Of a stretch of DNA of 64,000 nucleotides, positions 1 through 10,630 are shown piece after piece. Within the stretch, counting starts at the first letter, position 1. Each line of letters begins with the position of its first letter. The notes under the pieces were generated by a model. The model had not been told where the DNA came from. It ran no database searches and saw only the letters and a list, made by a program, of their open reading frames with translations. Made by a program: the position numbers and the translations under genes. Source of the DNA: Thalassia testudinum (lineage: Eukaryota > Streptophyta > Magnoliopsida > Alismatales > Hydrocharitaceae); contig JAZHRO010000013.1 of assembly GCA_037157565.1 (NCBI GenBank), positions 118,930,001 to 118,994,000 of the forward strand, read 5' to 3'.

Positions 1-575
1 ACTAGTATAGGGCAAAGCCCTCTCAGTAACAGGGGTCCAGCCCCTCCACAGTCCGCGTACCCTCGCCTGACTACCCTGGTTTACCCAGTGGGCCTAGGCC
101 TAACAAGTCGGTGTAGGAAGGCTAACAGAACTCCGGGCCCTGTGGGGTGGCTAGCTCTCCCCCTACACTAGCAACTCTCCCCGGTATGGTGTACGCGATG
201 GCCAGAAAGTTAGTGCAAAGTGGCCAAACCCACCCCGGTCTCAACCTGAGGGCGGCAAGCTCCCTTCTACACTAAGAGGTAATATGTGCTCTCCTTTGGT
301 ACCACGTACCCAACACACTTTCCCGTTTTACTTTTTCAGTCCCATTCCATTTATTTTCAGGAGTTCTACTCCTAATTTCCCGTAGGGTTAGTGTTCATGT
401 TTCCTCAGGTCAAGCCATTTTAAGTTTCATCAATTCAGTTTTATTCTCATATAGCCCGTGTATACATTCATATATAAGCAACTGTTATCTAATTACAGGC
501 AATTATCATTTTTCTTTATACTTTTCCAAGACTGTAATTCATCCATTCATGACATTCGTTTCGGTGTTTCTGTTA

Positions 576-779
576 CTAGGATTCATGCCACACCCTAGGA
601 TCTATCATTCAATCTGGTTTTCCAGTCCTAGGATTCATGCCATACCTTAGGATCTATCATTCAATCTGGTTTTCCAGTCCTAGGATTCATGCCATACCCT
701 AGGATCTATAATTCAATCTAGTTTTCCAGTCCTAGGATTCATGCAATACCTTAGAATCTATTAATTATTTCACAGGTGC
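576..779. repeat. 52-bp tandem repeat, about 3.8 copies
   Basis: The string CTAGGATTCATGC recurs with starts at 576, 628, 680 and 732, a constant 52-bp period. Each unit also holds a near-identical ATCTATCATTCAATCTGG block. Units differ by only a few substitutions, and the last decays at about 775. Confidence 0.9.
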
Positions 780-1039
780 ATAATTTTTTGATAAACAATT
801 AAAGGGAGCTACTCTACCCGCAAAGCCGGGAGTACTGGGGGCGTGATCGGCAAGCCCGCGTGCCTCCGCAACCCCCAGAGCCACAACAGAATGGGGTCCT
901 AACACAATTACAAGGAGCTACTCAGAACAGGATACAATTTCTATAAATAGGTAGAGGAACTAAATCTGAGAAGAACGAAACTTGAAACGTGGAAAACGAA
1001 CTTCGAACAGACCCTAAACGGGCCAAAAACGACAAGTCT

Positions 1040-1448
1040 GCCCAAAATCAGACGTCTGGAACATTTTCCAGACGTCTTAAACGATGACTCAGGTCATACC
1101 TTGCTCCTGTGCGGTCCTTCAGATGTCTAGAATCCCGCTGAACCGTTTGAACTTAGTTTCCAGACGTCCGACTGTCACTTTGGACATCTGGAGACCCTCT
1201 CCGTCGTTTGGCGCTGTGCCCAGACGTCCGATCTGTGTGGGAGGGCGTGCCCTTGCACCTTCCCGAACGAGACCTGCACGCGCATGCGATCATCCTCAAC
1301 ACGAAATGAGGAAGAACTCCTTGGCGGGATGGCTGCATGGCCATACACGCGAAAAAAGAAGGGGAGAAAAAATATCGTACCTTTCACACGTCAGGACCTT
1401 CCTCCAAACGTCCCCTGCGTCGTCTGGACGTATGTCTAGACATTTGAT
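1040..1448. promoter_or_regulatory. Cluster of GACGTC-like (C-box/CRE-type) motifs
   Basis: About eight copies of CAGACGTCT/C or its reverse complement lie at irregular spacing. Exact GACGTC cores are near 1043, 1066, 1164 and 1223, and one-base variants (GATGTC, GACATC, AACGTC, GACGTA) lie between them. GACGTC is the core bound by plant bZIP factors (C-box). Regulatory use is an inference; the clustering is directly visible. Confidence 0.4.
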
Positions 1449-1806
1449 TCTGGGAAATTTTCCCAGAATCAGGACCTCCTCGCCCTCCGCCTGCAGCGCA
1501 CAGCCGTGCCGCACCGCGCTCGCCTGCTACCTGAGCTGCAGCAGCTCCTCCCCAACACCACGCTTCCGCTGCGCACCCGCCGGTCAGCCCTGGCTGCTCC
1601 GGCAAGCTCGCACCCTCGCGATCTAGCTTTCTCCCTCTCGCAGCAGCCCCCCCTCCCCACGCACTCACAACAGCAGCTGCCGCTGCCCTCGCCCGCTCAC
1701 TCTCTCGCTGATAGGAAGAAGAAGAAGGCTGTGGAGTGAGGGTGAGGAAGAGGAGAGGGGGTATTTGAAGGCTACCGTGGGGAGAGAGAGAGAAAAAGGT
1801 GGTTGC

Positions 1807-4067
1807 TGATGGCAAAAATATGCGGTCTGTTAATTAGGTCGTTGTAACACGTAAATCCGCTTTCGCTTTTAAATTTATATTCCTAGATAGGGGAGTATCT
1901 AGGGTCGTCCAAGGAGGCCAAATGTTTGCAAAATTGTGATTCTCTTGCTTGGAATACAATCTCAACTTTCTTTTTGGTATTTTTCAATATATCATTTTTT
2001 TTGTTTTTGAATTAAGACAACATGCGAAATGGTGGAAGGTGATTTACACTTCAATTTAAATACTACTTCTAAGTGGCAAGTAGAGCCTCTCCCTAAGCTC
2101 ACTCTAGGCAAGTGGAGGCCTAGAATAATTAGGGAGAGGGAGTGAGGAATGCTAAAAACAAGCAAATAGAAATGTAAAATAGAAAATTGCAAAGAAGGCA
2201 ACTAGATAAATGAAAAGTGTTTTACAAAAAAGGCCTAGTAGATGAATGCTTCTACTATTAGAAAAATTAAAATAAAGAAATGCAAACACAAATCCTCTAG
2301 ATAGATGGTGAAGAAGAGGGCTTCTTGCTCCAAGTTTGGTAGCTCCCAAGCTTGAAAAGAATCCTTCAACTCCTTCTTTGCTGTGTTCTGCCAAGGTGAT
2401 GTCCTCCAAGGCAAGCCCAAAGGGGACGTGCCCTAAGCTTCTCTCCAAGGGTGGACGTCCACCCTAGGTCCTTCTCCCTTGCCTGGCCGTCCTCCTTGAA
2501 GTGGAAGAGTCCTCCTCCTTGGCGTGGCCCAAGTTGAAGAGAGTGGGGAGAAGAAGGCACCAAAAGGGCTAGTGATGTGCCCCTTTAATCTTCTTCTCTA
2601 CTCCTCCTTGGGCATATAAGTATAGGTGGATGTAGGTAGAAAAATACACTAATGGAGGATGCCCCAAAATGGTGGTAGGTGGTGGGTTTTTATAGAATAG
2701 GAAGGGGCTAAGGTGTCCCTTGGAATGGAGGGTGCAGATGGAATGATGGAGGTGGTTAAGGATCCAATGGCCAAGGGTGTTTGGCGCCACCTTAATAGGC
2801 ACCAAGGGGGTAGTTATAGGGGTTGACACCCCTTGATATTGGCGCCAAAATGGCTTCTAGAAGAGGGTCTAAGTTGGCGCCAAGAAGGATTCTAGAAGGG
2901 GGTTTGGTGGATGGCTAGGATGGCTTATGTGGGTAGGTGTAGGGTGGATTAAGGGCTGAAAGTTGGTGCCAATATAGAGGTGGTTAGGAGTAGTTTTTGG
3001 CGCCAACTTTAGGTGTCTTTTGGTGGAGATAATGGGGTGAAGGGATGGCTAGGAGGTGGCGCCAACTTGAGTAGGGTAGCTAGCTTAGGTAGGCTTAAGT
3101 TGGTGGACCTAGCTAGGGTTGACTTTGAAGGTAATGGATGGCCAAGGAGCTAGTTGTTAGCTAAGCTAAGCTAAGCTAAGCTAGCTTAGCTGATGGAGGA
3201 GTAGAGGAGAAGGTGTTGAAGCTAGGGTTTGGAGGGAGGAGCTGAGGAGGAGAAGTCTGGAGCTGGAGCTGGAGCTGGCTGCTGCTGAAGAGGCTGGCGT
3301 GGGGCTACTCTAGCTGGCTTAGCTTGCTAGTTCTTTGCTAGTTGCTAAGCCAAGCTAAAGTGAGCTAGCTTCTACCAAAATGAGCTGAGGTGAGCTAGGT
3401 TTGGTGCTCCCAAGGATAATCAAGCTGGTTGAGGCAACTAAGGTAGCTTAGCTCAACTGAGTTGAGCTAAGCTGAGTCCCCGGGAGCTGGACTTGAGCTT
3501 CCTGAGCTGAGATGAATTCTTCTTCAGCTGGCTGGAGTTGAGTGGAGCTGGATGTAGCTGGATCTGAGCTGGGGTGAACTCCTGTCAACTCAGCTGAGAT
3601 AGCTAGAGCTCCTTGTGGACTAGTGGGAGCTGAGATGAGCTAGACTCAGCTAAGTTGAGCTGGATCTGAGCTGACTTGAGCTAGGGTGAGCTAAAATGAA
3701 CTCTCTTGAGCTGCCATTCAGCTGAGATTAGTTGAATGGAGCTAGGATGAGCTAACCCTAGTTCAAGTGAGCTAGGTTCCAGCTGCAGTGAGCTGGATCA
3801 AGCTGAGGTGAGCTGGATCAGGCTGAGTTCCAGCTAGTCTGGGCTTCTCCTTCACCATTTGCCTTCTTGAGTGCTAGGGTTTTAGGGATCTGTGCAGTTG
3901 TACATCCCTAACACTCACGAAAACACATTAGAAAGATAATAAAAAATGCAATGCATGCCTAACCTAATTTATGCCTAAATGCAGCCCAAAAACCCGTTTG
4001 CGGAGTAAAATCCTAAGAGCTAGGTTTATTTTAATGCATAAGAATGATGATAAACTGGCATTTATCA
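1807..4067 (-). mobile_element. Solo LTR of family A (copy A1), minus orientation
   Basis: Read on the minus strand it starts TGATAAATGCCAG and ends in CCATCA. It aligns along its length with the LTRs at 6674, 19440 and 27230, and its start matches the 27230 copy best. It has the family features: a purine-rich R/U5 part, a TATA-like box, repeated TTGGCGCCAA sites and a long AGCT-rich part (3050-3850). No primer-binding site or polypurine tract adjoins either end, so it is a lone LTR. The flanking 5-mers (GTTGC and CAAGG) do not match, so one end may have arisen by recombination. Confidence 0.85.
2687..2694 (-). promoter_or_regulatory. TATA-like box of LTR A1
   Basis: The minus strand reads TATAAAAAC at the position where copies A2 and A3 have TATAAAAAG and TATAAAAGG, followed by the same kind of leader. 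It is the likely core promoter of this LTR. Confidence 0.5.
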
Positions 4068-4087
4068 CAAGGCAGCAACCATTCTTG

Positions 4088-4890
4088 TCACAGCAGCAAC
4101 AGACACGCTCTATCTATCAGCTGCTACACCAAGCTGCCAACTACCCTCTAAAGCGGGCCGACCCTTTGGAGTCTCTGAAGGAGGAATTGCAGGCATCAAT
4201 TCGTAAATCTACTCATGACAACCTACAAATAATGAAGGCAACGGCTGACCAAATATAGAGAATACAGAACACGCAAAATCAGAGGATGTCGTAGCATAGG
4301 TCATAGGGAGATCTGCCCTCCCAACCTATCCCAAACCCGAGATACGTGCAGAATTAGGGCACCCTGCCTAGATTCCAAGCACCATAGGAGCAGGCACATG
4401 CTGTTCTGCAAGCACCTCCTACACCTGGTTATGGGCTCGGTCATCCACCTCTGTTGCCAAACCCTGTGTATCCAAACCAACCTGCTCCTCTACCCCTTCA
4501 TGGATAGCACGCTGATGCAAAAGCTGTCAACTTAAAGAGAGGAAAGACTACACACGACTCGCTACCTAGGAAAGTGGTTAATGATTTTCTTGCACTCTAC
4601 CGCAAGATGGCTCACAACCCTCTTCCTCTCACATGCCATCTTCATTAGATAAAGGAAGGAAGCCCCTAGACCCTGAAATTCCCATTCCTTTTCTCGCGGC
4701 TCTAATACTAGATTCAGCACAGAAAAAGGACACGCGGAATTTCAAGGACCTGAAATCTATGTTAAAGGAAGTTCACATTTAGGTCCCTTTCCTCGAAGCA
4801 ATAGATCACATCCCTGCTATTGCTAGGTTTTTCAAGGACTACTGTACTCCGAAGAGACAACAGAGAATCAGATGACAGGCAGTATTATCT
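4088..4890 (+). pseudogene. gag: X gag C-terminal region, decayed
   Basis: The frame opening at 3971 continues past its stop at 4256-4258 through several more stops. It encodes a Gln/Pro/Asn-rich tail followed by a basic stretch (NLKRGKTTHDSLP, near 4530) and a segment before protease, in the place where plant Athila gag-pol links to protease. Several stops read TAG where the Gln-rich context predicts CAG. No zinc knuckle is visible. The N-terminal capsid part is missing. The gag assignment rests on position and composition. Confidence 0.55.
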
Positions 4891-4902
4891 GAGGAAGCTA
4901 GC

Positions 4903-5070
4903 GTGGTTATCTTAGTTGACTTACTACCCAAAAAGGACCTGGGTACACCACTGATTTCCTACTTTTTGCAGGATCCCTTTTTTGATAGGGCCCTTCTTGA
5001 CTTGGGGTCGTCCATCAACCTAACTCTCACCACAGTATTTGATCGATTTCGATTGGGGGAGTTACAGCGG
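4903..5070 (+). pseudogene. pol: X aspartic protease, N-terminal half
   Basis: The frame contains the active-site signature ALLDLGSSINL (near 4990-5020). The intact relative in element A (12761 on) has LLDLGASINL at the same place, followed by a matching TVFDRFRLGELQ segment. This is the retropepsin that would cleave Gag-Pol. The gene stops matching at about 5070, where a 577-bp foreign segment is inserted, and resumes at 5648. Confidence 0.8.
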
Positions 5071-5149
5071 GTGCTTGTCTTGGGGCCCCGGCCAGTTTGT
5101 ATCGATTAGACTCGGGTCTAGGGAATGTCAATATCGTCCTTTCCTTTCT

Positions 5150-5194
5150 CCTGCTTCTAGTGGGAGTCGATCTCAGAATCGACCTAGAAGCAGG
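5150..5194. repeat. Double hairpin in the organelle-like insert
   Basis: CCTGCTTCTAG at 5150-5160 is the exact reverse complement of CTAGAAGCAGG at 5184-5194. Inside the loop, GTCGAT pairs with ATCGAC. Such compact hairpins often lie at transcript ends in plant mitochondrial DNA, but that role is only a guess here. Confidence 0.7.
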
Positions 5195-5462
5195 TTTTCT
5201 TTACCCCCATGGGCGGTCCGGGCTTGCCAAACAAAGATCGATTGCGTAAGGGTAGTACACACATCTCACTCTCCATTCTGTCGAATCCACATTTGGGATC
5301 AGGCGGAGGTCTCGTCTCAGAACCCGACATTCACAAGAAACCTCTGATTCTTTGAAGACTGTCGACTCCAGATTCCATAGACCGACCAACGGGAGGACCC
5401 GACCGAAGTTTTGATCTCAGATTTCCATTCTTCCATGTTTCAGCAGTAGCATATTTGACCGT

Positions 5463-5549
5463 CCCTATAGGGATCATCGAGTCAATAGCAATAAGACCCG
5501 TTTGAAGAGGTTCATATACGGAACGTCTCGAAATAATACCTGGGGCAGG
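5463..5549 (-). pseudogene. atpA: Plastid atpA fragment (ATP synthase CF1 alpha subunit)
   Basis: The minus-strand frame carries [19 protein letters not shown] followed by [10 protein letters not shown], the plastid form of the ATP synthase alpha subunit just before the Walker A (P-loop) segment. The match ends at PIG, where the real protein continues RGQRELIIGD; here the frame runs into unrelated residues. Only about 29 codons remain, so it cannot function. It is a nuclear copy of organelle DNA carried inside a retrotransposon gene. Confidence 0.85.
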
Positions 5550-5647
5550 ACATTTGACCGGCCTCAATCATACGCCGGCAACGGAGCTATGAAAGCTATG
5601 AATTCACTTATGGAGCTATTATTATTGGATTGGATTGGACCTTGGTT

Positions 5648-6010
5648 ACCATACAGTTGGCTGACTGATCGGTGAAAACGTCGAGGGGGGTGGTTGAAAA
5701 TGTGATCGTAAAAGTCCAAGGATTCTGCTTTCTAGTGGACTTTTTTATTCTTGATATGGAGGTTCCTCCTAATCTCCGTGATGCACTGATTATTCTAGGT
5801 CGCCCGTTTTTGGCAACCGCCCGCACAAACATCGATTGTGCATCAGGATGAATGGAGATTTCCCTAGGGAATGAAAAGCTTAGACTGGACATTTTCAGGG
5901 CATCAAAGAACTTCAATTGTGATTTAATCGAGGAGAATGGTGAAGATGAAGATTCAGCTTTCTGTGGGAACATTGGGCTCCTCTGCAGCGTCCCAATGGC
6001 ACATTCATCT
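5648..6010 (+). pseudogene. pol: X aspartic protease, C-terminal half
   Basis: After the insert the protease frame resumes with QLADRSVKTSRGVVENV, then the ILGRPFLATA flap/C-terminal motif and a DIFRAS segment, matching element A at 12850-13110. A TGA interrupts it near 5848 where the relative has Lys or Arg. Downstream to about 6270 is the poorly conserved linker to RT. Confidence 0.75.
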
Positions 6011-6269
6011 TCACTATTAGGGGTCTAAGATCGTGATCCACACGAGATTGAGACGAATGACATACACATTTCATCCCATGGATTTGGTTGTCATGGGTGT
6101 TCATTTGCTTCTAACACCCCTGATCCTGACTATCTAGTCCTATCTAACACTGATATCTTAAGACAGGATTACATGACCATTGCAAACGGATTATTCATTA
6201 GTCAGGATCAGCAGATTTCCATTTTTGTTTCCTCTCCTCCCCTGCACAAATCCTCCCCCACCCTCCTCT

Positions 6270-6673
6270 ATTAGAGTTACAACCCTTGCCTGATTTGCTC
6301 AAGTATGTGTTTCTGGGATAAAGTGAGATGTATCCCATGATTATCAATGCTCACTTGACTCCAGACCAAGAACACCAGTTGATCTCTTTTCTACAAGCAC
6401 ATAGGGTTGCTATCGGGTGGGGCATTGCTGATCTCTATGGGATTCACCCCTCATATTGCACTCACCATATCTACACTAATGAAGGGGTGAGACCATCGAG
6501 ACAACCTCAGAGACACCTAAATCCAAATATGTTGGAGGTTGTCAAGAAGGAGATCATTAAATGGCTGGAATCGGGCATTATCTATCCAATTTCTGACAGC
6601 CAGTGGGTGAGTCCCATTCAGATTGTGCCCAAAAAGGTAGGACTTACTGTGATAAAAAATGAATTGGGTGAAT
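6270..6673 (+). pseudogene. pol: X reverse transcriptase, N-terminal part
   Basis: The frame encodes the linker and RT fingers: LPDLLKYVFLG, then [40 protein letters not shown] and WVSPIQIVPKKVGLTV. The same motifs are intact in element E. A TAA interrupts it near 6319. The frame is cut at 6673 by element A; the next part of the same domain is found at 21692, so the two pieces bracket the insertion exactly. Confidence 0.85.
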
Positions 6674-6879
6674 TGATAAACGACAGTTTATCATCATTCT
6701 TATGCATTAAAATAAACCTAGCTCTTAGAGTTTTGCTCCGCAAACGGGTTTTTGAGCTGCATTTAGGCATTAACTAGGTTAAGCATGCATTGCATTTTCT
6801 TTTGTTGTTTTAATGTGTTTTTGTGAGTGTTAGGGATGAACAGATATACAGATCCCTAAAACCCTAGCACTCAAGAAGG

Positions 6880-7560
6880 CAAATGGTGAAGGAGGAGCTC
6901 AGACTAATTGGAACTCAGCTTGATCCAGCTCACCACAGTTGGAATCTAGCTAACTTGGACTAGGGTTAGCTCATCCTAGCTCCATTCAGCTAATCTCAGC
7001 TGAATGGCAGCTCAAGAGAGCTCATCTTAGCTCACCCTAGCTCAGGTCAGCTCAGATCCAGCTCAACCTAGTTGAGTTTAGCTCATCTTAGCTCCTACAA
7101 GTCCATAGGGAGCTCTAGCTAGCTCAGCTGAGTTGACTGGAGTTCACCCCAGTTCAGATCCAGCTACATCCAGCTCCACTCAACTCCAGTCAGTTGAAGA
7201 AGAACTCATCGCAGCTCAGGAAGCTCAAGTTCAGCTCCCGAGGACCCAGCTTAGCTCAAGCTAATTGAGCTAAGCTACCTTAGCTGTCTCAACCAGTTCA
7301 ATCCTCCCCGGGAGCACCAGACCCAGCTCACCTCAGCTCCATTCAATAGAAGCCATCTCACTTTAGCTTGGCTTAGTAGCTAGCAAGAACTAGCAAGTTA
7401 AGCCAGCTAGAGTAGCCCCATGTTGACCTCTTCAGTAGCTGCCAGCTCCACTTTAGCTCCAGATTCTTCAGATCCAGCTCTTCCCTCCAAACCCTAGTTC
7501 CAACACCTTATCCTCTACTCCACCATTAGCTAAGCTAGCTTAGCTTAGCTAGCATCCATG
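6880..7560. repeat. AGCT-rich low-complexity domain of LTR A
   Basis: The tetranucleotide AGCT recurs every few bases in variants of AGCTCA, AGCTGAG and TAGCTCC. The same domain is in the other copies: 3050-3850 (reverse), 19640-20310, 27430-28190 and part of 55745-55960. It has no coding potential. Confidence 0.85.
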
Positions 7561-8025
7561 GCACCAAAAACCTAACCCTAATTCCACCTACATAACCTAC
7601 CACTCCAAGTCCACCTAAGCCTACTTAAGCTAGGTCCACCTCTACTCAAAGTTGGCACCACCTCTTCACCACCTTTCACCCCTCAGCTAACCACCAAAAG
7701 ACACCTAAAGTTGGTACCAAAACCAACCCTAACTACCTCCCTTTTGGCACCAACCTTAACCCCCATATCCACCCTACACATAACCCCTCCAAGCCATCTC
7801 CACCATTCACCTCAACCCCCTTTTAGAAGCCTCAAAGTTGGCGCCAACCCATGGCACCTCTCCATGGTTGGCACCACTTTTAGGTGTCCCTTGGCCACCC
7901 ATAACTACCACCCTTACACCCCTTAGGTGGCGCCAACCATCCTTAACCCTAGGATCACCTAACCACCTCCATCCTCCCATCTTAGCCCTCCATTTCAAGA
8001 GTCACCTTAACCCCTTATCCGACCC

Positions 8026-8034
8026 TATAAAAAG
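8026..8034 (+). promoter_or_regulatory. TATA box of the A 5' LTR
   Basis: CCCTATAAAAAGACC matches the plant TATA consensus and is conserved in position in the 3' LTR (20789). Transcription would start about 30 bp downstream, near the ACCACCATTCAAACC stretch, marking the U3/R border. Confidence 0.65.
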
Positions 8035-8932
8035 ACCACTACCCACCACCATTCAAACCATCCTTGGCTAGGAAATTCACTCTCATACTCTACCTAGAGC
8101 CCACACCCAAGAGAGAAGAAGAAGAAGATTAAGGGGATATTCTGTCCCTTTGGTGCCTTCCCCTCTTCCCTTCTTTCTTGAGCCCACACCAGCCAAAGGA
8201 GGAGCCAAGTAAGGAAGATCTTTGGAGGAGATCTTGAAGGTGGTCCATGCCACCTTAGAGGAGAATTTGAGGGTGGTGCATGCCCACCCTTGGAGGAGAG
8301 CATTGAAGGTGGTAGCATCCACCTTGGAGGAGCTCTCAAGGAAGGAGAAGAAGGAGGCCCTCTTTCCAAGCTAAGGAGCAGCTAGGCTTGTAGCAAGAAG
8401 ACTACCTTCTTCACCAAATTTTGCAAGAGGATTTGTGTTTCTTTTATTGCTTTTAGATTTTTTCATTTCTAGTAGAAGTATTCCTCTACTTGTCTTTGAA
8501 AAGAACACAAATTCTAGTTAATCAAATTGCCTTCTTTTTACTTTTTATTACAATTGTTGTTTTTGTTCTAGCGCTTGTTTCACCTCTTCTTCCTAATTAC
8601 TCTAGGCCTCCATTTGCCTAGAGTGTGCTTAGGAAGAGGATATATCTATCTCTTAAGTTTTAGTTAAGTAATTATAGGTGTTAGTACTTTCTGACACAAT
8701 TCGCATTTTGCCTTCATCTTTTCAAAACAAAAAAATTACATATTTTAAATACCAAAAAGAAAGTTGAGATCTACTTTGTAAGCAAGAGAATTGAATTGCA
8801 AATTTGCCTCCTTGGACGACCCTAGATACCCCACTGTCTAGGATACAAATTTAAAAGTGCATGCAAATTTGCGTGTTACAACGACATTGAAAACCTGCTT
8901 TTACAGATCACCCGATTCTTTGCATCGCTTTT

Positions 8933-8950
8933 TGGCGCCATTGCTGGGGA
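8933..8950 (+). other. Primer-binding site of A (tRNA-Asp)
   Basis: TGGCGCCATTGCTGGGGA matches the 3' 18 nt of plant tRNA-Asp (complement TGGCGCCGTTGCCGGGGA) with two transitions. It lies five bases after the LTR end. It would prime minus-strand DNA synthesis. Confidence 0.9.
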
Positions 8951-10630
8951 GGCACGGCTTTGTATTAGTCATTTTTCTCTTTCTTGAAGTGGATCTCATC
9001 CCCTTTTCTTTCTTTTCTTTCGTGTGTGCAGGAATTACAGCGGGAAAGTGGGAACTTGGAAGCGAAAGCTTAAAGTTCCTTTTCTTCCAGTGGATTTCAA
9101 GTTGGTTGCCCATTTCTTGTCACATTTAGGCTAAAAGACTACCAAAAAAATATTAAACTTGGCTTTCAGGACCCTAAACACTTTAATTAAGTGGAGTGGT
9201 GCCCATAAAAATTCATTGTTTGCTTGAATGTTTCATTAACACCACTCCATTGCAAGTATTGGTGTTCTATTTTTCGGGTCCAGATTTCTATCTAGATTTT
9301 AAAAATCAATTCCTAATACCATAGGACTCCTAAAATCACAAAATTTCATACATTGATTCAAAATTGAGTTAGGAACATTTGTTCCAAATTTCAGATTAAT
9401 TGGCTTTGTATTTAATTTTTAAAAATTCGTGGATTGTAGAAGGATCACACCCTCTAATCTTCCTATTTTGCTACTGTTCGTGAATTTTTAGAATTTTTAT
9501 ACTCATCCAATTTTTGTGAAATTTAGTTTTCTGGAATCCTTGTGAAATTTTACACATCATATAAAATCACCAAAATTTTATAAGGTCAGTGGTAATACTG
9601 AAAAGTCCAAAATACCCATGGGTATCATTTTTGGACTTTGACACTAGTACAAATAAAAATTCAAAATAATTATCAAAAAAATTCCTAAAATCTTATAAAA
9701 ATCTTTTCTAAAATCCTTGTTTGATTTTACATAAGGTAGTAGTATTGGTTGCATTGTTTGGACCACTACCTATTCAGGAAGCCTAAAAAGAATTCATTGG
9801 TAGTAATTTTCTGTATTAGGGTTCAAGTCCAATTAGGGTTTCTTTCTTGCTTTTTAGTCCCACAATATAAAGGAAATATATCATCACCCATACAACTTAT
9901 TTTTCCTTTGATTGTGGAGTTTCAAACTTGTTTGAACATTTAAAAAGTATAACCCTAAAACACATTCAATTAAATTGAATCCTAAAAGACATAAATACAA
10001 AACAAAATTGTGTGACAACTTGATTTGCATTGGAACCACTGTCCAATTCTTGCACACACAAAAAAAAATTGAAATAACAGGGCAACAACCCAATTAACGC
10101 CCTCCACATTCCTTGTGCACTATAGTATCCTAGACCTAACTAAAATCCGTAGCAACTTGACCCCTAAGGCTTCATCAACTTAGGTTTGCTATATAGGTCT
10201 TAAGCTTTCTTTAGTTAATACCAATTCTGTCATCTATATCTGGTGTCCAGGCTGAGGGGCTGTGTCAAACTACCAGGCCCGGGTTTGTACAAGCACCTGG
10301 GGTTTTCCCTGGGAAACGTTTGGGCCCAAACCTCCGCTTAAGCAACTTGGCTAGATTTGTTGATAGAACGGGTATTCACTATTGATTACTTATTTCCTAC
10401 GTAGACCAAGTCTTAGGTTTATTGTTAGGGAGTCGCACTTAAGTTAGGTCTAACTTTGTTTGTTTGAATTGCACACTTTCTCTCATCTCTTTCTCTTCTT
10501 CTCTCCTCCAATTCTTCCAAAATAGTGCATGCACGAGTGACGGTCCCAAAAACCACACCTTGAGGGACCATCTGATTTCGCCCCCCGCAGTAGAAGATCG
10601 TTGTTTTCTTCTCCCTCCTCTTCTAAAAAA
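8951..10630 (+). other. Untranslated leader of element A
   Basis: About 1.7 kb of AT-rich sequence lies between the primer site and gag, with no frame that resembles a protein. Long leaders are typical of this retrotransposon group. Packaging signals would be expected here, but none can be named from sequence. Confidence 0.7.

Larger units (their letters stand above)
1..1806. other. Unassigned repeat-like segment without a credible gene
   Basis: No reading frame here resembles a known protein; the frames at 1084-1815 are low-complexity and rich in Arg, Ser and Pro. The segment holds a 52-bp tandem repeat, a cluster of GACGTC-type motifs and, near 1490-1800, a GC-rich and then purine-rich stretch. 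Its texture resembles the LTR of element E near 57900-58600, so it may be part of another LTR, but I cannot place its ends. It stops abruptly at the A-family LTR that starts at 1807. Confidence 0.5.
5071..5647. other. Organelle-derived insertion inside the X protease gene
   Basis: These about 577 bp have no counterpart in the protease of element A and separate two halves that align continuously to it. The right part contains a plastid atpA fragment on the minus strand (5463-5549). The left part (5071-5460) I do not recognise; its composition and stable hairpin at 5150-5194 would fit plant mitochondrial DNA. Plastid pieces are common in plant mitochondrial genomes, so a single chimeric mitochondrial insert is one explanation; repair with several organelle pieces is another. 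Confidence 0.7.
6674..8927 (+). repeat. 5' LTR of element A (copy A2)
   Basis: It starts TGATAAACGACAGTTTATCA, an 8-bp stem with loop GACA, and ends GCATCG where the 3' LTR has GCATCA, so its terminal CA has mutated. It aligns with 19440-21686 throughout. It contains an AGCT-rich part (6880-7560), a block of TTGGCGCCAA-type sites (7640-7940), a TATA box at 8026, and a U5 part with the duplicated family sequence. Confidence 0.95.

Noticed and set aside
572..779. CRISPR-like array from the 52-bp repeats
   Set aside because: The units are contiguous without unique spacers, and the setting is eukaryotic repeat DNA.
8857..9129. Small gene over the A primer site
   Set aside because: The frame spans the LTR end, primer site and leader, and has no homolog.
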